Below are positions 18,507-28,484 of a stretch of 64,000 bases of DNA, piece after piece. How positions within the stretch are numbered: position 1 is the stretch's first letter; each line of letters starts with the position of its first letter. Below the pieces are notes generated by a model that was not told the DNA's origin, did not search any database, and was given only the letters and a program-made list of their open reading frames with translations. The stretch covers positions 1 to 64,000 of the forward strand of contig JACMRL010000010.1 in the NCBI GenBank assembly GCA_014376435.1, given 5' to 3'. Position numbers and translations under genes: made by a program. Origin of the DNA: Bdellovibrio sp. (lineage in GTDB: Bacteria; Bdellovibrionota; Bdellovibrionia; Bdellovibrionales; Bdellovibrionaceae).

Positions 18507-19973
18507 TCAAGGTAATTTAAATACTTCAGAATTAAGCATGTACCTATTCATGATTTGAATAAGTACATGTGTAGATATTCCTTCGCTTTGAAGTTTTTTA
18601 ACCAAAGCCGCAAATGGCTTAGCATAGTTATTATCAAATATATTTTTTTCTTTTGTAGTCATATAAAGTTCATAGTCTGCTGCCGTCATATTTATTTCGC
18701 CATATAGGCCATTGACCTTCATAGGATCTTTCGGGCTAATGGTTTTCCCAAATTCAAACTGTGTGGCATAGGCTCTTTGCTCACTGACAATTTGGTAGGC
18801 AATCAGAATATCCGAGCTTGTGCACTTTGGACAGCTTGTATCAAAATAAGCATTTAATTCATCAATAAGATTGTCACTGAGCCCTGACACATGATCATCG
18901 CGATGTTTAAGTTCGTGCGCAAGGATAGCTCTTTCAGCTTTGTTTGTAATGGCAACAAATGGAATTGAACTTTTTAAACCGATTTCTTCAAAATACTTTG
19001 GTGGGATAACCACAGCTTTGTATTCCGAAGCATTAAGATCAAATAATATAGGTTCATCGCGATTTATGAAACTTAAAATCATTTTCACGAATTGATTATC
19101 TGAAAAAGGGGCTCCATATTTTTTAGCCAATAAATGATTTACTGCAGTTATTTTTAATAATTCTCGACCAGGTACCCGCATTATTTCGCCAAATTTTGAG
19201 GTTGATTTGTATATGGTTCCTTCAATGCCAGATTGAAATAATTTTTTAAGGGTATCAGTTCCTTTTTGGCTAAATGTTAAAAGTGCATAGGCAGCTTCTT
19301 CATAGGTGAGGTGTTTTTTAATTTGATTGAGCTCGATAAAGATACCATTTTTATTAGCGGATATATATTTTGCTAGTGCATAACCGCTATCGGTTTTAAC
19401 TACGAGAACGTCACTACCTTGTGGTATGCCTGTTTGTGCCGGGTATGTTTCATATGATCTCTTCATGCTTTTTGATAAATAAAAAATAAGATCATCGAAT
19501 TTTACTTGATCAAGTATTGAGTCGGCTTTTGTTTTTCTTTGCGCAAGCTTTAGATTACTCGACTTATCAGTAATCCTTACATCCATATACCATTCAGCAT
19601 TAACTTTATAGGCTTCGCCATAAGTTATCAGTTCTACAAACGTATTTTCTGATAATTCTATGCTAAGGTAGCTTTGGCGTATCTTTACGATACCTTGGTA
19701 GCCAATAGCATTGTCTTCGCCAACAAAATTTTTTCTATTATGAATATTTTTGATCACTTTTAAGTCTTCACCTACAAAAGGCCTTATAAAATTTTCTGGC
19801 GTACGCTCTACAGATAAAAAAAGATTTTCACAAAGGTTTGCAGTATGCGCAGTGCAACCCATCGAAAGTACAAACAGAATAATCAATAATTTGCTGTACA
19901 ACTGACTAACTCGTTTACAGAACTTAAAAGTCTGTAGAGTCAGTAAATGCCTGTAGCAATGGAGATTAAACAT
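18507..19973 (-). CDS. Putative secreted/lipoprotein zinc metalloprotease-like protein
   Basis: LSMGCTAH lipobox-like signal; ILAHELKHRDDH (HExxH). Overall family not recognised; start uncertain. Confidence 0.6.
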   Translation of the reverse strand: MFNLHCYRHLLTLQTFKFCKRVSQLYSKLLIILFVLSMGCTAHTANLCENLFLSVERTPENFIRPFVGEDLKVIKNIHNRKNFVGEDNAIGYQGIVKIRQSYLSIELSENTFVELITYGEAYKVNAEWYMDVRITDKSSNLKLAQRKTKADSILDQVKFDDLIFYLSKSMKRSYETYPAQTGIPQGSDVLVVKTDSGYALAKYISANKNGIFIELNQIKKHLTYEEAAYALLTFSQKGTDTLKKLFQSGIEGTIYKSTSKFGEIMRVPGRELLKITAVNHLLAKKYGAPFSDNQFVKMILSFINRDEPILFDLNASEYKAVVIPPKYFEEIGLKSSIPFVAITNKAERAILAHELKHRDDHVSGLSDNLIDELNAYFDTSCPKCTSSDILIAYQIVSEQRAYATQFEFGKTISPKDPMKVNGLYGEINMTAADYELYMTTKEKNIFDNNYAKPFAALVKKLQSEGISTHVLIQIMNRYMLNSEVFKLP

Positions 19974-20039
19974 AATAAAATGTATTGCGAGAGTTATGCC
20001 TTGATGTGTGTCTCAAGATGATATTTGTGGAAGCTTTGC

Positions 20040-21071
20040 CTAGCGAGCCAACTGCTGAACTCGGTGAATAAATTCATCCACTTCAGCAGTTGTCGTATCC
20101 CAACTGGTCATAAGCCGACATTCAAAAGTTTTCTCATCCCAAACATAAAAAAAGTATTTTTCACGCAGTGGTTTAACCCAAGCTTGCGGAATCATCGCGA
20201 ACACGGCGTTACTTTGACGCTCGCAGGTGATGCGTACTTGCGGAATTTGTTTCAGGCCCTGTAAAAGACGCTCGGCCATTTCGCAAGCGTGATGCGAGAT
20301 CTGTAAATAAAGTTGGTGATCCAAGTACGACGAAAACTGAGCCGCGATAAATCTTGTTTTTGAGGGTAGCTGCGCAGATTGTTTACGAATATATTTTAAT
20401 TGTTGGTGCGCGCCCTTGGCTAGTTCAGTATTTAAAACTAAAATGGCTTCGCCCATCATCAGACCATTTTTAGTTCCACCAAAAGAAACGACATCCACGC
20501 CTAAGTCGGTCGTCATCTCCTTATAAGTACAGTCTAAAAATTGTAGTGCATTCGCTAAGCGGGCGCCGTCGATATGAACGTACAAATGATTGGAGTGTGC
20601 CCAAGTGGTAATTTCTTTAATTTCATTGAGTGAATAACAAGTGCCGTATTCAGTCGGTTGCGTCAGGCTAACGACGCGTGCCTGACTAAAATGTTGGTCA
20701 CCTTGACGAATCAAAGCTTCTTTTAGAATAGATAAAGTTAATTTTCCTTGGTCGTGCGGCAGAGGAATCAGTTTTCCGGCGAAAAATTCAGGGGCTCCGC
20801 ATTCATCAACATTTAAATGACTTACGTTCGAACAAAGCACGGCTTCGTGGCGTTTCATTAAAAATCTTAAAGCTAAAACATTAGCGGCGGTGCCGTTGAA
20901 CACAAAATAGGTTTCAGTCTGTGGGCCAAATTCTTTTTTAAACAAAGCACTGGCTTTTTCGCTATAAACATCCGTTCCGTAGCTAGGGGCGTGATCCGTA
21001 TTACTTTCAATCAACGCGCGCAGCAGTTCGGGATGAATCCCCGAGTGATTGTCGCTTCCGAAACCCTTCAC
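20040..21071 (-). CDS. Low-specificity L-threonine aldolase family
   Basis: NGTAANVLALR, HIDGARLANAL, VSFGGTKNGLMMGEAI (PLP-Lys region). Confidence 0.9.
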   Translation of the reverse strand: MKGFGSDNHSGIHPELLRALIESNTDHAPSYGTDVYSEKASALFKKEFGPQTETYFVFNGTAANVLALRFLMKRHEAVLCSNVSHLNVDECGAPEFFAGKLIPLPHDQGKLTLSILKEALIRQGDQHFSQARVVSLTQPTEYGTCYSLNEIKEITTWAHSNHLYVHIDGARLANALQFLDCTYKEMTTDLGVDVVSFGGTKNGLMMGEAILVLNTELAKGAHQQLKYIRKQSAQLPSKTRFIAAQFSSYLDHQLYLQISHHACEMAERLLQGLKQIPQVRITCERQSNAVFAMIPQAWVKPLREKYFFYVWDEKTFECRLMTSWDTTTAEVDEFIHRVQQLAR

Positions 21072-22066
21072 GTAAGACCCTGAAATAAAAAGTGATAAGT
21101 AAGCAGCGCCGCTGTTTTAGAAGTTTTAAAATCGTGATCGAGTGGCGGCGAAACTTCGTAGACGCCAAGTCCGCGCACGTTTGATAATTTGTAAAGCTCA
21201 GTTAAAAAATCTAAACATTCTTGCACGGTTAAACCCGTGGCCCACGATTGGCTGCAACCGCCGGCTTCGCTAGAACTTAAACAATCAATATCAAAGCTTA
21301 CAAAAACCGGAGTTGTCTTCGTTAGTTTTTTAAAAAATGGATGAGAAAATAAATTTTGAATTTTCCCTGCGTGAATATCTTTAAAATCAAAAAGAGTAGC
21401 CCCCATTTTTTCAGCCCATTCGCGGTGGTAGACCGAATTACATTGGGGCTGTAAACCAATTTCGGCGAAATCAATTCGGTTCGAATATTCTGATAATAAG
21501 CGGTAAAACGAAGTACCACTGTTAAAACCTTGCTTGGTCGGACGAACATCAAGATGCGCATCAAAATTAATGACCATCGGCTTTTCATGCGGAGCTAATT
21601 CTAGAGCGGCTTTAACAAAACCACTGGCATCAGAAAAACCGTAATCGTGGCCGCCACCAAGGCTAACGGTGCGCGTTTTTTTTAATTGTAGCTGGTGAAT
21701 TAAGTTTTGCGCTTGCTCGTGTCGTTGCGGAAGATCTGTTTTGACTTCTAAATCTCCTAAATCATAAAAATTATTTTTATTTTTAGTCGGCGGAGTCATT
21801 TTATAAAGAAATTGTCTAATCAGGCGAGGGGCTTCCGCGGCTCCGGGGCGGCCTCCATTTAAACGGATTCCATCATCATCTGGATATCCTACTACAACCG
21901 TATCATCTGGCTTCAGCGCTTGCTGCGTCGTTTGCTCAGTAAGCGGTAGATGTTTAAAAATATCTCCAAGCCGTGGATCTTCGGCATCGTTTTTACTGAA
22001 AAATAAATTTGGATTCGAAGGAATGAGCGTAATATTTTCTAGGGCGGATAAATTTTGATCAGGCAC
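21068..22066 (-). CDS. Arginase/agmatinase-family ureohydrolase (formimidoylglutamase-like)
   Basis: GGGHDYGFSDA, INFDAHLDVRP, VSFDIDCLSSSEAGGCS metal-binding motifs; 4-bp overlap with the aldolase. Confidence 0.88.
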   Translation of the reverse strand: MPDQNLSALENITLIPSNPNLFFSKNDAEDPRLGDIFKHLPLTEQTTQQALKPDDTVVVGYPDDDGIRLNGGRPGAAEAPRLIRQFLYKMTPPTKNKNNFYDLGDLEVKTDLPQRHEQAQNLIHQLQLKKTRTVSLGGGHDYGFSDASGFVKAALELAPHEKPMVINFDAHLDVRPTKQGFNSGTSFYRLLSEYSNRIDFAEIGLQPQCNSVYHREWAEKMGATLFDFKDIHAGKIQNLFSHPFFKKLTKTTPVFVSFDIDCLSSSEAGGCSQSWATGLTVQECLDFLTELYKLSNVRGLGVYEVSPPLDHDFKTSKTAALLTYHFLFQGLT

Positions 22067-22088
22067 GTTGCCTCTTTATGCTTAAAAG

Positions 22089-22703
22089 TTATTTTTTTAA
22101 AATAATCGTTTTAAGAATATCGCCAGAATCAGAATCATACAAACTTAAAGAGGCCGTAACCGGAGATTTAAGCAATATTTCTCCGGCGTAGCTGGCAGTA
22201 TCATCCGAAATTAAGGCTAACCAACCTGAAGTTGTCGGATTAATTGTATAAGTTAGGTAGCGCGCATTCAGCTCGGCTCTTTTTGCAAAATCACATTTCG
22301 TTTTACCTTGAATGAAAACATACATTTCATTAAAGTTCGCGAATTCGTAACAAAAGCCATCATTGCCAGTCCATTTTCCAACAATCGATTTAAGTCCGAC
22401 GAAGTTTAACGATTCAATGCGGATCGTTTGATCGATCGAGCTGCGTACGCCTTCGAAGGAAATATAATCGCCCGGTGCTAGTTTGCGAACCTGGCTTTCA
22501 ATTTCGATATTTTTAAAGATGATCGTCATCTTTTTTTGGGATTTGCTTTCAAGTAAGGCTAATTTTGATTTGTACTTAGTAACAATGCCTTCGTAATCAG
22601 CCGCTAAAGCTGCGGTCGGTATCAATAGAAAAGGTATCAAGAAGTGGTAAAGGCTTTTCATTACTTCACAAAAACCATGATCTAAGATTGAGGTCAAACC
22701 CAA
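22089..22703 (-). CDS. Hypothetical secreted protein
   Basis: Signal peptide FLIPFLLIPTAALAADYEG; start may be internal (MKSLYHFLIPF). Confidence 0.6.
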   Translation of the reverse strand: MGLTSILDHGFCEVMKSLYHFLIPFLLIPTAALAADYEGIVTKYKSKLALLESKSQKKMTIIFKNIEIESQVRKLAPGDYISFEGVRSSIDQTIRIESLNFVGLKSIVGKWTGNDGFCYEFANFNEMYVFIQGKTKCDFAKRAELNARYLTYTINPTTSGWLALISDDTASYAGEILLKSPVTASLSLYDSDSGDILKTIILKK

Positions 22704-22820
22704 ACAGAGTCTCGTTAAATGCTTTAAAAATTATACAGCGTGAGTGACATGTTTGGGTTAGAGTCGTGTACGTATGCGTTAAGCATATGAAATCTAACTT
22801 AATTAATATGAAATAAAACG

Positions 22821-23444
22821 ATGAAGCTTAAATATATTTACGCGTTTGTCTGCTTTTTAATCTTTTCTATTCTGGTGATCGGCGAAGCCAGGGCGCAACA
22901 GCCCCGTGGTTCAGGTCGTCCCGCAAAGGCCATGTCTTATGGCTCAGGTCATTCGGGGACATTATTTGACGTCGGTATCTACTACGGGCAAAGCCAAGCA
23001 ACGGCGGATCCTTCGGTTGGCAACGAATGGAAAAGTAGCACGTCCATTTACGACATTAAGCTAGGTTATATTTCAAACGAAGGTTATTACGGTGGAGTAG
23101 AGTATTCGACTTATACTCAATCAACGGCCGCAACTCTATCAACGACGGCCGTTGATTCGCAAACGGGCGGCGGCGCGGGAGTGGGCTTAGGTTACTTTGC
23201 ATCAAATGGTTTTCAATTACGCGGATTTTATCGTTTTAATGAATCTTTTGGCGATTATAAAAATGGAACGGGTTATCAAGTCGACGGCGGGTTTTCAGTG
23301 AATATGACATCGAACTTTTATCTGGGTTTATCGCTTTCACATCGTCAGATTAGTTTTAAAGATAATAAATTTATAACGAATTTTAATTATTGGACTAAAA
23401 AAGAAACTTATCCATTTGTTACTTTAGGTTTTATCATTAACTAA
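22821..23444 (+). CDS. Outer-membrane beta-barrel-like protein
   Basis: Signal peptide; alternating aromatic/Gly beta-barrel pattern ending in FVTLGFIIN. Confidence 0.65.
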   Translation: MKLKYIYAFVCFLIFSILVIGEARAQQPRGSGRPAKAMSYGSGHSGTLFDVGIYYGQSQATADPSVGNEWKSSTSIYDIKLGYISNEGYYGGVEYSTYTQSTAATLSTTAVDSQTGGGAGVGLGYFASNGFQLRGFYRFNESFGDYKNGTGYQVDGGFSVNMTSNFYLGLSLSHRQISFKDNKFITNFNYWTKKETYPFVTLGFIIN

Positions 23445-24506
23445 TTGGGCAAGCGTCCACGATTTTAATTCGGCTAATTCCTTAAGTTCTAAATTTTCAA
23501 CTTCATTTTTAAGCTCAGTTAAATTGCGGTTTGCAATCACGATTAAAGCATTTCGCTTCAGACCCTTCGCCCCTGCGCGACCTAGCGCAGTTCCTAAAAA
23601 CTTTTTCTGAATTTGTTTGTGTGAAGAAGTGAGCAGCCATTTAAAAAAAATTACGAGCTCCGCTTTTTCTTCGGACGGAAGATTTAGGATGAAGTCAGTT
23701 GAAGTGTCGGATGATTTATTAATATTTTTTTGTCGGAAAACTTTTTCGTTCCACGGGCAGACCGTTTGGCATAAATCACAGCCGTAAAACCAGTCTCCCA
23801 TTTTTTTTCTAAGTTCGATGGGGGGGGAAGTTTTGGCTTCGATGGTTAAATAGGAAATACATAGATCCGCTTTCATTTCGCGTGGACTAACCAGCGCTTG
23901 AGTTGGACAGATCTCAATGCATTTTTGGCATTTACCGCAGAAGTCGGGTAAAGCTTCGATCGGGCTATTATTTTGAGCATCTATGCTCGTTAAAATTTCG
24001 GCAATGAAAAACAAACTTCCGTGTTCAGGGTGAATCAAACAAGTATTTTTTCCGAACCAGCCTAAAGCATTTTGGTAAGCCCAATTTCTTTCGAGCACGG
24101 GGCCTGAATCTACGAAGGGTAAAAACACTTCATTTGGATAAGTTTTTTTTAACTCATCAATCACGCGGATTAGTTTTTCTTTGAGCCAATAATGATAATC
24201 TTCATTTTGTGCGTAAAGGGCGGTGCGGCCCGCAATTTTCTCGGTGTGGGGTTTGGTAACCGGAAAATAAGATTGAGATATGGAAATCACGGATTTTAAT
24301 TCAGAAGCCAACTGGAGCGGATTCTTTTTAACTTCGAAGTGCTCTTTTAAATAATTCATCGAGCCGTAATGGTTTGCCGAAAGCCATTTTTGGTAAAAAT
24401 CGATGGTTAATGGCGTACCGAGGGGTCCTATTTCAATTTGATTAAAGCAAAGTGTTTGCCTTAATCCAGAAAGAGTTTCGTTGAGAGTTGTTTTAATATC
24501 CGTCAT
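23424..24506 (-). CDS. queG: Epoxyqueuosine reductase
   Basis: CGKCQKCIEICPTQAL and CDLCQTVCPWN 4Fe-4S motifs; LGWFGKNTCLI; DSGPVLER. Confidence 0.93.
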   Translation of the reverse strand: MTDIKTTLNETLSGLRQTLCFNQIEIGPLGTPLTIDFYQKWLSANHYGSMNYLKEHFEVKKNPLQLASELKSVISISQSYFPVTKPHTEKIAGRTALYAQNEDYHYWLKEKLIRVIDELKKTYPNEVFLPFVDSGPVLERNWAYQNALGWFGKNTCLIHPEHGSLFFIAEILTSIDAQNNSPIEALPDFCGKCQKCIEICPTQALVSPREMKADLCISYLTIEAKTSPPIELRKKMGDWFYGCDLCQTVCPWNEKVFRQKNINKSSDTSTDFILNLPSEEKAELVIFFKWLLTSSHKQIQKKFLGTALGRAGAKGLKRNALIVIANRNLTELKNEVENLELKELAELKSWTLAQLVNDKT

Positions 24507-24515
24507 AGTTAAGGC

Positions 24516-25715
24516 ATGCGAAATCTGGGTTCATCCTTTAAAAATCATCGTCTGTATTCAGATTTTATTCAAGTGAAGTCAAGGTTGGCAGCCCACCAAT
24601 TTGTTTGCTGGGTTGCGGGAGGCGCCGTGCGTGACCTGTATCTGGGGCGTAAAGTCTATGACTTTGATTTAGTGACCGATGCTAGTACTGAAGCTTTAAA
24701 GCAGATATTTCCCGAAGCGGTTTTGGTTGGGGAAAGCTTTGGAGTTTTAAAAATTCCCGTTTCAAACGGCGAGCTTTTCGACTTAGCTACCTTTCGCCAA
24801 GAATCTGATTATAGCGATGGACGCAGACCCTCGACCGTTAATAGCTCGACTCCATTCGAAGATGCTCAGCGCCGTGATTTTACGATCAATGCTTTGTTCT
24901 GGGATGATGAGTCTGGGCGGCTGATTGATTTTATCGGTGGAGTAAAAGACTTAAATTTACAAACATTAAGGTGTGTGGGCGATGCCGTCGTGCGATTTAC
25001 CGAAGACCATTTGCGCATCGTGCGGCTGATTCGTTTTACCGCGCAACTGCACTTTAAGATCGAAGAAGCGACGGAACTGGCCGCTTTTAAATTTATTCCT
25101 AAAATTCAAAGTGTCAGTGGCGAAAGAATTTGGGCTGAGCTCAAGAAGATCGCGGAGGCCCGAAGTTGGGACTTTACTTTGAATTCAAAACTCTTTAGTC
25201 AATTCTTGCTAGAGATTTTTAAAGCGCCACTGAAGCTAGATTTTTTAAAGAAACATAATATTTCAACGATTGAATCTTTTGAATTAGAAGCTCTGTTTTT
25301 TATTTTGATCAATCTTGATGCAGATGCAAATGAAACTAAAAAGATTTTGGCCAGTCGGCTCAAGCTGTCAAAGGCTGAACTTAGCATATATGAACTCATT
25401 CAATTTGCGCTGACTCAGCTGATCGGAAAATCTGTTTACGAAATCTGTTTACAGTTTGAAAAGAAAGAGGGGCTAAAAAAAGTTTTACAATTTTTAGTTC
25501 AATTAGGAATTTCTCAAAAAGAATTAGTTAATGAGTGTGAAAATTTACTAGATAAATACCCAGTCGCAGTCTTGAGTGGGCACGACTTAATGTCGATGCT
25601 CAAAGGGCCAGAGATTGGGTCGGCATTAGATGAAATACGGCTTTTACAATTTCAAGGTAAAATAGCTAGTAAAGATGATGCGATGAAGCTGATTGTCATG
25701 AAAAAGTCGCCGTAA
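24516..25715 (+). CDS. CCA tRNA nucleotidyltransferase / poly(A) polymerase family
   Basis: WVAGGAVRDLYLGRKVYDFDLVTDA; RRDFTINALFWD; EDHLRIVRLIRFTAQL. Confidence 0.92.
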   Translation: MRNLGSSFKNHRLYSDFIQVKSRLAAHQFVCWVAGGAVRDLYLGRKVYDFDLVTDASTEALKQIFPEAVLVGESFGVLKIPVSNGELFDLATFRQESDYSDGRRPSTVNSSTPFEDAQRRDFTINALFWDDESGRLIDFIGGVKDLNLQTLRCVGDAVVRFTEDHLRIVRLIRFTAQLHFKIEEATELAAFKFIPKIQSVSGERIWAELKKIAEARSWDFTLNSKLFSQFLLEIFKAPLKLDFLKKHNISTIESFELEALFFILINLDADANETKKILASRLKLSKAELSIYELIQFALTQLIGKSVYEICLQFEKKEGLKKVLQFLVQLGISQKELVNECENLLDKYPVAVLSGHDLMSMLKGPEIGSALDEIRLLQFQGKIASKDDAMKLIVMKKSP

Positions 25716-25982
25716 CCAATGTGATGTAGATTGAAGACCAATGGTCCGGTTAAACTGGTTAAATTTTTCTTTAGCGTGTAGAAAATTCGGTCTAGTTTTA
25801 AAAAAAAATAAGGTCAAAGGTATTGCGTTCTTCTAAAAGTCTTGTCAGACTTAGAGTCAGGTTGTTGTTGTTGGATTCGAAACATTCATTAAGACTAAGG
25901 ATTGTCTGGGATGGTTTGAAGAAGGCTGCAAAAGTTAAAAATAGTTTAGACGCTAAACAAACAAATAGCAGGAGGAGCAAGG

Positions 25983-26354
25983 ATGCTCAGAGACGTATTA
26001 ATCCAAAAAGGCCTTTCGAATCGTGAATCTGAAGTTGCTGAATTGGTTTCAAAGGGACTTTCTAATAAAGAAGTCGCTAACCAATTATTCGTAACGGAAA
26101 AAACTGTAAAATTCCATTTAACTAACATCTATAAAAAGATGAATGTTAAATCGCGTGCACAGCTTATCGTATGGTGCCTTCCTCATCTTGGTTTTGTTGA
26201 AAGTGAAATGCGCGCTGAAGTTGCTCAACCTGTTGGAGCCTCTGCGTACAACACGCAAGCAACTCCAACAATTCCTGCTGGAAACGTGACAATTACTCTT
26301 CCAGGTACTGGCACTTTCGGTGGCCGTAACGGAAACTCTGACGCTGGCGTTTAG
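25983..26354 (+). CDS. Single-domain LuxR/GerE-type HTH regulator
   Basis: LSNRESEVAELVSKGLSNKEVANQLFVTEKTVKFHLTNIYKKMNVKSRAQLI; GGAGGAG SD upstream. Confidence 0.9.
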   Translation: MLRDVLIQKGLSNRESEVAELVSKGLSNKEVANQLFVTEKTVKFHLTNIYKKMNVKSRAQLIVWCLPHLGFVESEMRAEVAQPVGASAYNTQATPTIPAGNVTITLPGTGTFGGRNGNSDAGV

Positions 26355-26379
26355 ATCTTAAGATAATAGCTTTGTTTTA

Positions 26380-26415
26380 AAAGCCTGCCCTTTACGGGGT
26401 AGGCTTTTTTTTTGT
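26380..26415 (+). terminator. Rho-independent terminator after LuxR-type gene
   Basis: AAGCCTGCCC-ttta-CGGGGTAGGCTTTTTTTTT. Confidence 0.85.
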
Positions 26416-26437
26416 AATTTTCTTAACGGAGATTTCT

Positions 26438-26914
26438 ATGAATAAAGGTAAATCAGTTCGTACATCGCAAGTTATTATGACTCAATTAGTTTTACCTCAG
26501 CATACCAATGCTCTTGGTACGATGTTTGGTGGCGTTCTGATGTCGTGGATCGACATTGCCGGTGCCATTGCTTCGCAAAGACACTGCGCGGCTGAAGTCG
26601 TCACCGCAAGTATCGATCAATTAAATTTTGTGGCGCCGGTGAAAATAGGTTGGGTTGTTAATATGAAGGCATCCGTTAACTTTACGGCCAAGACTTCAAT
26701 GGAAGTAGGCGTTCGTATTGAAGCCGAAAATCCAAAGACGGGTGAAGTATTTCACACGGCTTCAGCATATTTGACGTTTGTTTCTTTGGGGTCAGATGGG
26801 CGCCCAAGACCGGTACCACCCTTACACGTAGAAACTGATATTGAAAAACGTCGTTTCGCGGAAGCACAGCGCCGTCGTGAGCAACGTTTAGCAAATCGTA
26901 AACACGAGACTTAG
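26438..26914 (+). CDS. Acyl-CoA thioesterase (hotdog, YciA/BACH-like)
   Basis: LPQHTNALGTMFGGVLMSWIDIAGAIASQRH...VVTASIDQLNFVAPVKIG. Confidence 0.9.
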   Translation: MNKGKSVRTSQVIMTQLVLPQHTNALGTMFGGVLMSWIDIAGAIASQRHCAAEVVTASIDQLNFVAPVKIGWVVNMKASVNFTAKTSMEVGVRIEAENPKTGEVFHTASAYLTFVSLGSDGRPRPVPPLHVETDIEKRRFAEAQRRREQRLANRKHET

Positions 26915-26927
26915 TTAAAAGCGGCGA

Positions 26928-27350
26928 TTATTCGCCGCAGATTTTTTTAATTAAGGCCGTCACTTCCGTGGCGTCGCCTTCATCAGACTGATTAACTTTA
27001 TTATTGTGAGTTGCGTGGCGGCAAGCATCGGTATCCAAAGAGCTTTTTGCTAAGCTTTCTAACGGGGATAACATTTCTAAGTCATAGGCCATTTGATTGC
27101 CTTCTTGGCTTAACATGACTTCCGAGCTTTGGGCTTCAATCCTTTTTACTTTTTCATATCCGGCATTTAATTTTTTAACAAAATCATTCAGTTTAGGTTT
27201 TAAATTCTTTTTATTTACGTCGGCTGCAAAAAAAGTGTCTTCGATTTGACGAAAAATTTTATACTCGGCCGCGATATCATTTTTCTGGTCAGCAAAACTT
27301 AAAGTAGAGAAAATGCTGATCGCTAAAATTATAATGGACTGTTGATACAT
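26928..27350 (-). CDS. Hypothetical secreted protein
   Basis: Signal peptide MYQQSIIILAISIFSTLSFADQ; 22-bp overlap with the upstream CDS. Confidence 0.6.
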   Translation of the reverse strand: MYQQSIIILAISIFSTLSFADQKNDIAAEYKIFRQIEDTFFAADVNKKNLKPKLNDFVKKLNAGYEKVKRIEAQSSEVMLSQEGNQMAYDLEMLSPLESLAKSSLDTDACRHATHNNKVNQSDEGDATEVTALIKKICGE

Positions 27351-28459
27351 GCATTCGCTCCTGTTTTATTGAATTCACTTTTAATTGGCTCGGGAAGAGC
27401 GGCGGCAATATTTTTTTGCCGGTTCGCTAAATTTGTTGTATAGACGGTTAAGCTTTTACCACCCTCGCGGAAAAGAGGTTTCTTCATGGCTTTCACAAAT
27501 TGATCTGGCTTTAAAGCACTTAATCTAGAAATCGCGGCGCGGGCCGCGCCACGGCCGCCGGGGCCGTAGGCATTTAATAAGGCTAAATGTTTTACGTCAT
27601 CAATTTGTGGATCATCACTGTATTTATCTAGATAATTTTTTAAAACCGGTCGGATATCTTTTTGCCATGAATTTGCCATACCTACTAACGTGTAAAGAAT
27701 ATTTCTTTCCATGCCTTCACCCGTAGAAATAAAACTGCAGCGATCACTCAGACTAGGTTTGGTATGAAGATCTTTTGCCGCAATCAGTTTAGCCGCCATG
27801 CAATCTGGATTTTTACTATCGGCGATCGTTTTCAAAAGTCTATGACCGCGATGTTTTTGGTGAATATCTTCGACGAAAATATTTGTTAACTGACCAATAC
27901 CCACGCCGCCTGTGTAAGCGTAGTTCGGACGAAATCCTGATTCTTTCGAGAACATTTCAAATAAGGCTTTTCCATCAACACCTTGAATTCCCTCTTGTTG
28001 CGTACACGCGCTGAAATTTGAAATCACTGCGTTTTGGTAGGTAAGTTGTTCTTCGTTAATACAAGATAGCTCAGACGATTTAGAATTTCCTGGACAATCA
28101 ATTTGCGCCGTCGCGGCTCTAAAAGTATTGCTGACCATCAAACAATCTTTTTTAAATAATAGTCCTGACGCAGCTTCGATGGGTAAAACCATTTTTTGTA
28201 AATTTTTAATTTGTACGGAAGCGTGCGGGGCCGCTATTTTTGTTTCACACAAACCGGAAAGACAAGCCTCTGTTTTTTGTGAATTTAAATTATATTTCGC
28301 AGAAATAATTTTAGTGATGGAGCTACTTTTTTTAGCTTCCTCAAGTTGATTAATTAAATTCATACCGGTCGCAGAGCCGCTGATACAGGTCTGTTGGGCG
28401 TGTGAAATTTGTGCGCTAAATAAAATAAATCCTGCTAGAAAAATGACTTTTTGTTTCAT
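27329..28459 (-). CDS. Secreted protein, possible lytic-transglycosylase-like domain
   Basis: Signal peptide; FSKESGFRPNYAYTGGVGIGQLT resembles the SLT ESxFNP...GLMQ pattern. Confidence 0.55.
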   Translation of the reverse strand: MKQKVIFLAGFILFSAQISHAQQTCISGSATGMNLINQLEEAKKSSSITKIISAKYNLNSQKTEACLSGLCETKIAAPHASVQIKNLQKMVLPIEAASGLLFKKDCLMVSNTFRAATAQIDCPGNSKSSELSCINEEQLTYQNAVISNFSACTQQEGIQGVDGKALFEMFSKESGFRPNYAYTGGVGIGQLTNIFVEDIHQKHRGHRLLKTIADSKNPDCMAAKLIAAKDLHTKPSLSDRCSFISTGEGMERNILYTLVGMANSWQKDIRPVLKNYLDKYSDDPQIDDVKHLALLNAYGPGGRGAARAAISRLSALKPDQFVKAMKKPLFREGGKSLTVYTTNLANRQKNIAAALPEPIKSEFNKTGANACINSPL

Positions 28460-28484
28460 CCACTTAGTTTAGCAATACTCAAAG

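Noticed and set aside
25798-26026. Small overlapping ORFs upstream of and into the LuxR-type gene
   Set aside because: Arg/Leu-rich short ORFs on both strands overlapping the clear LuxR CDS; no SD or family evidence.
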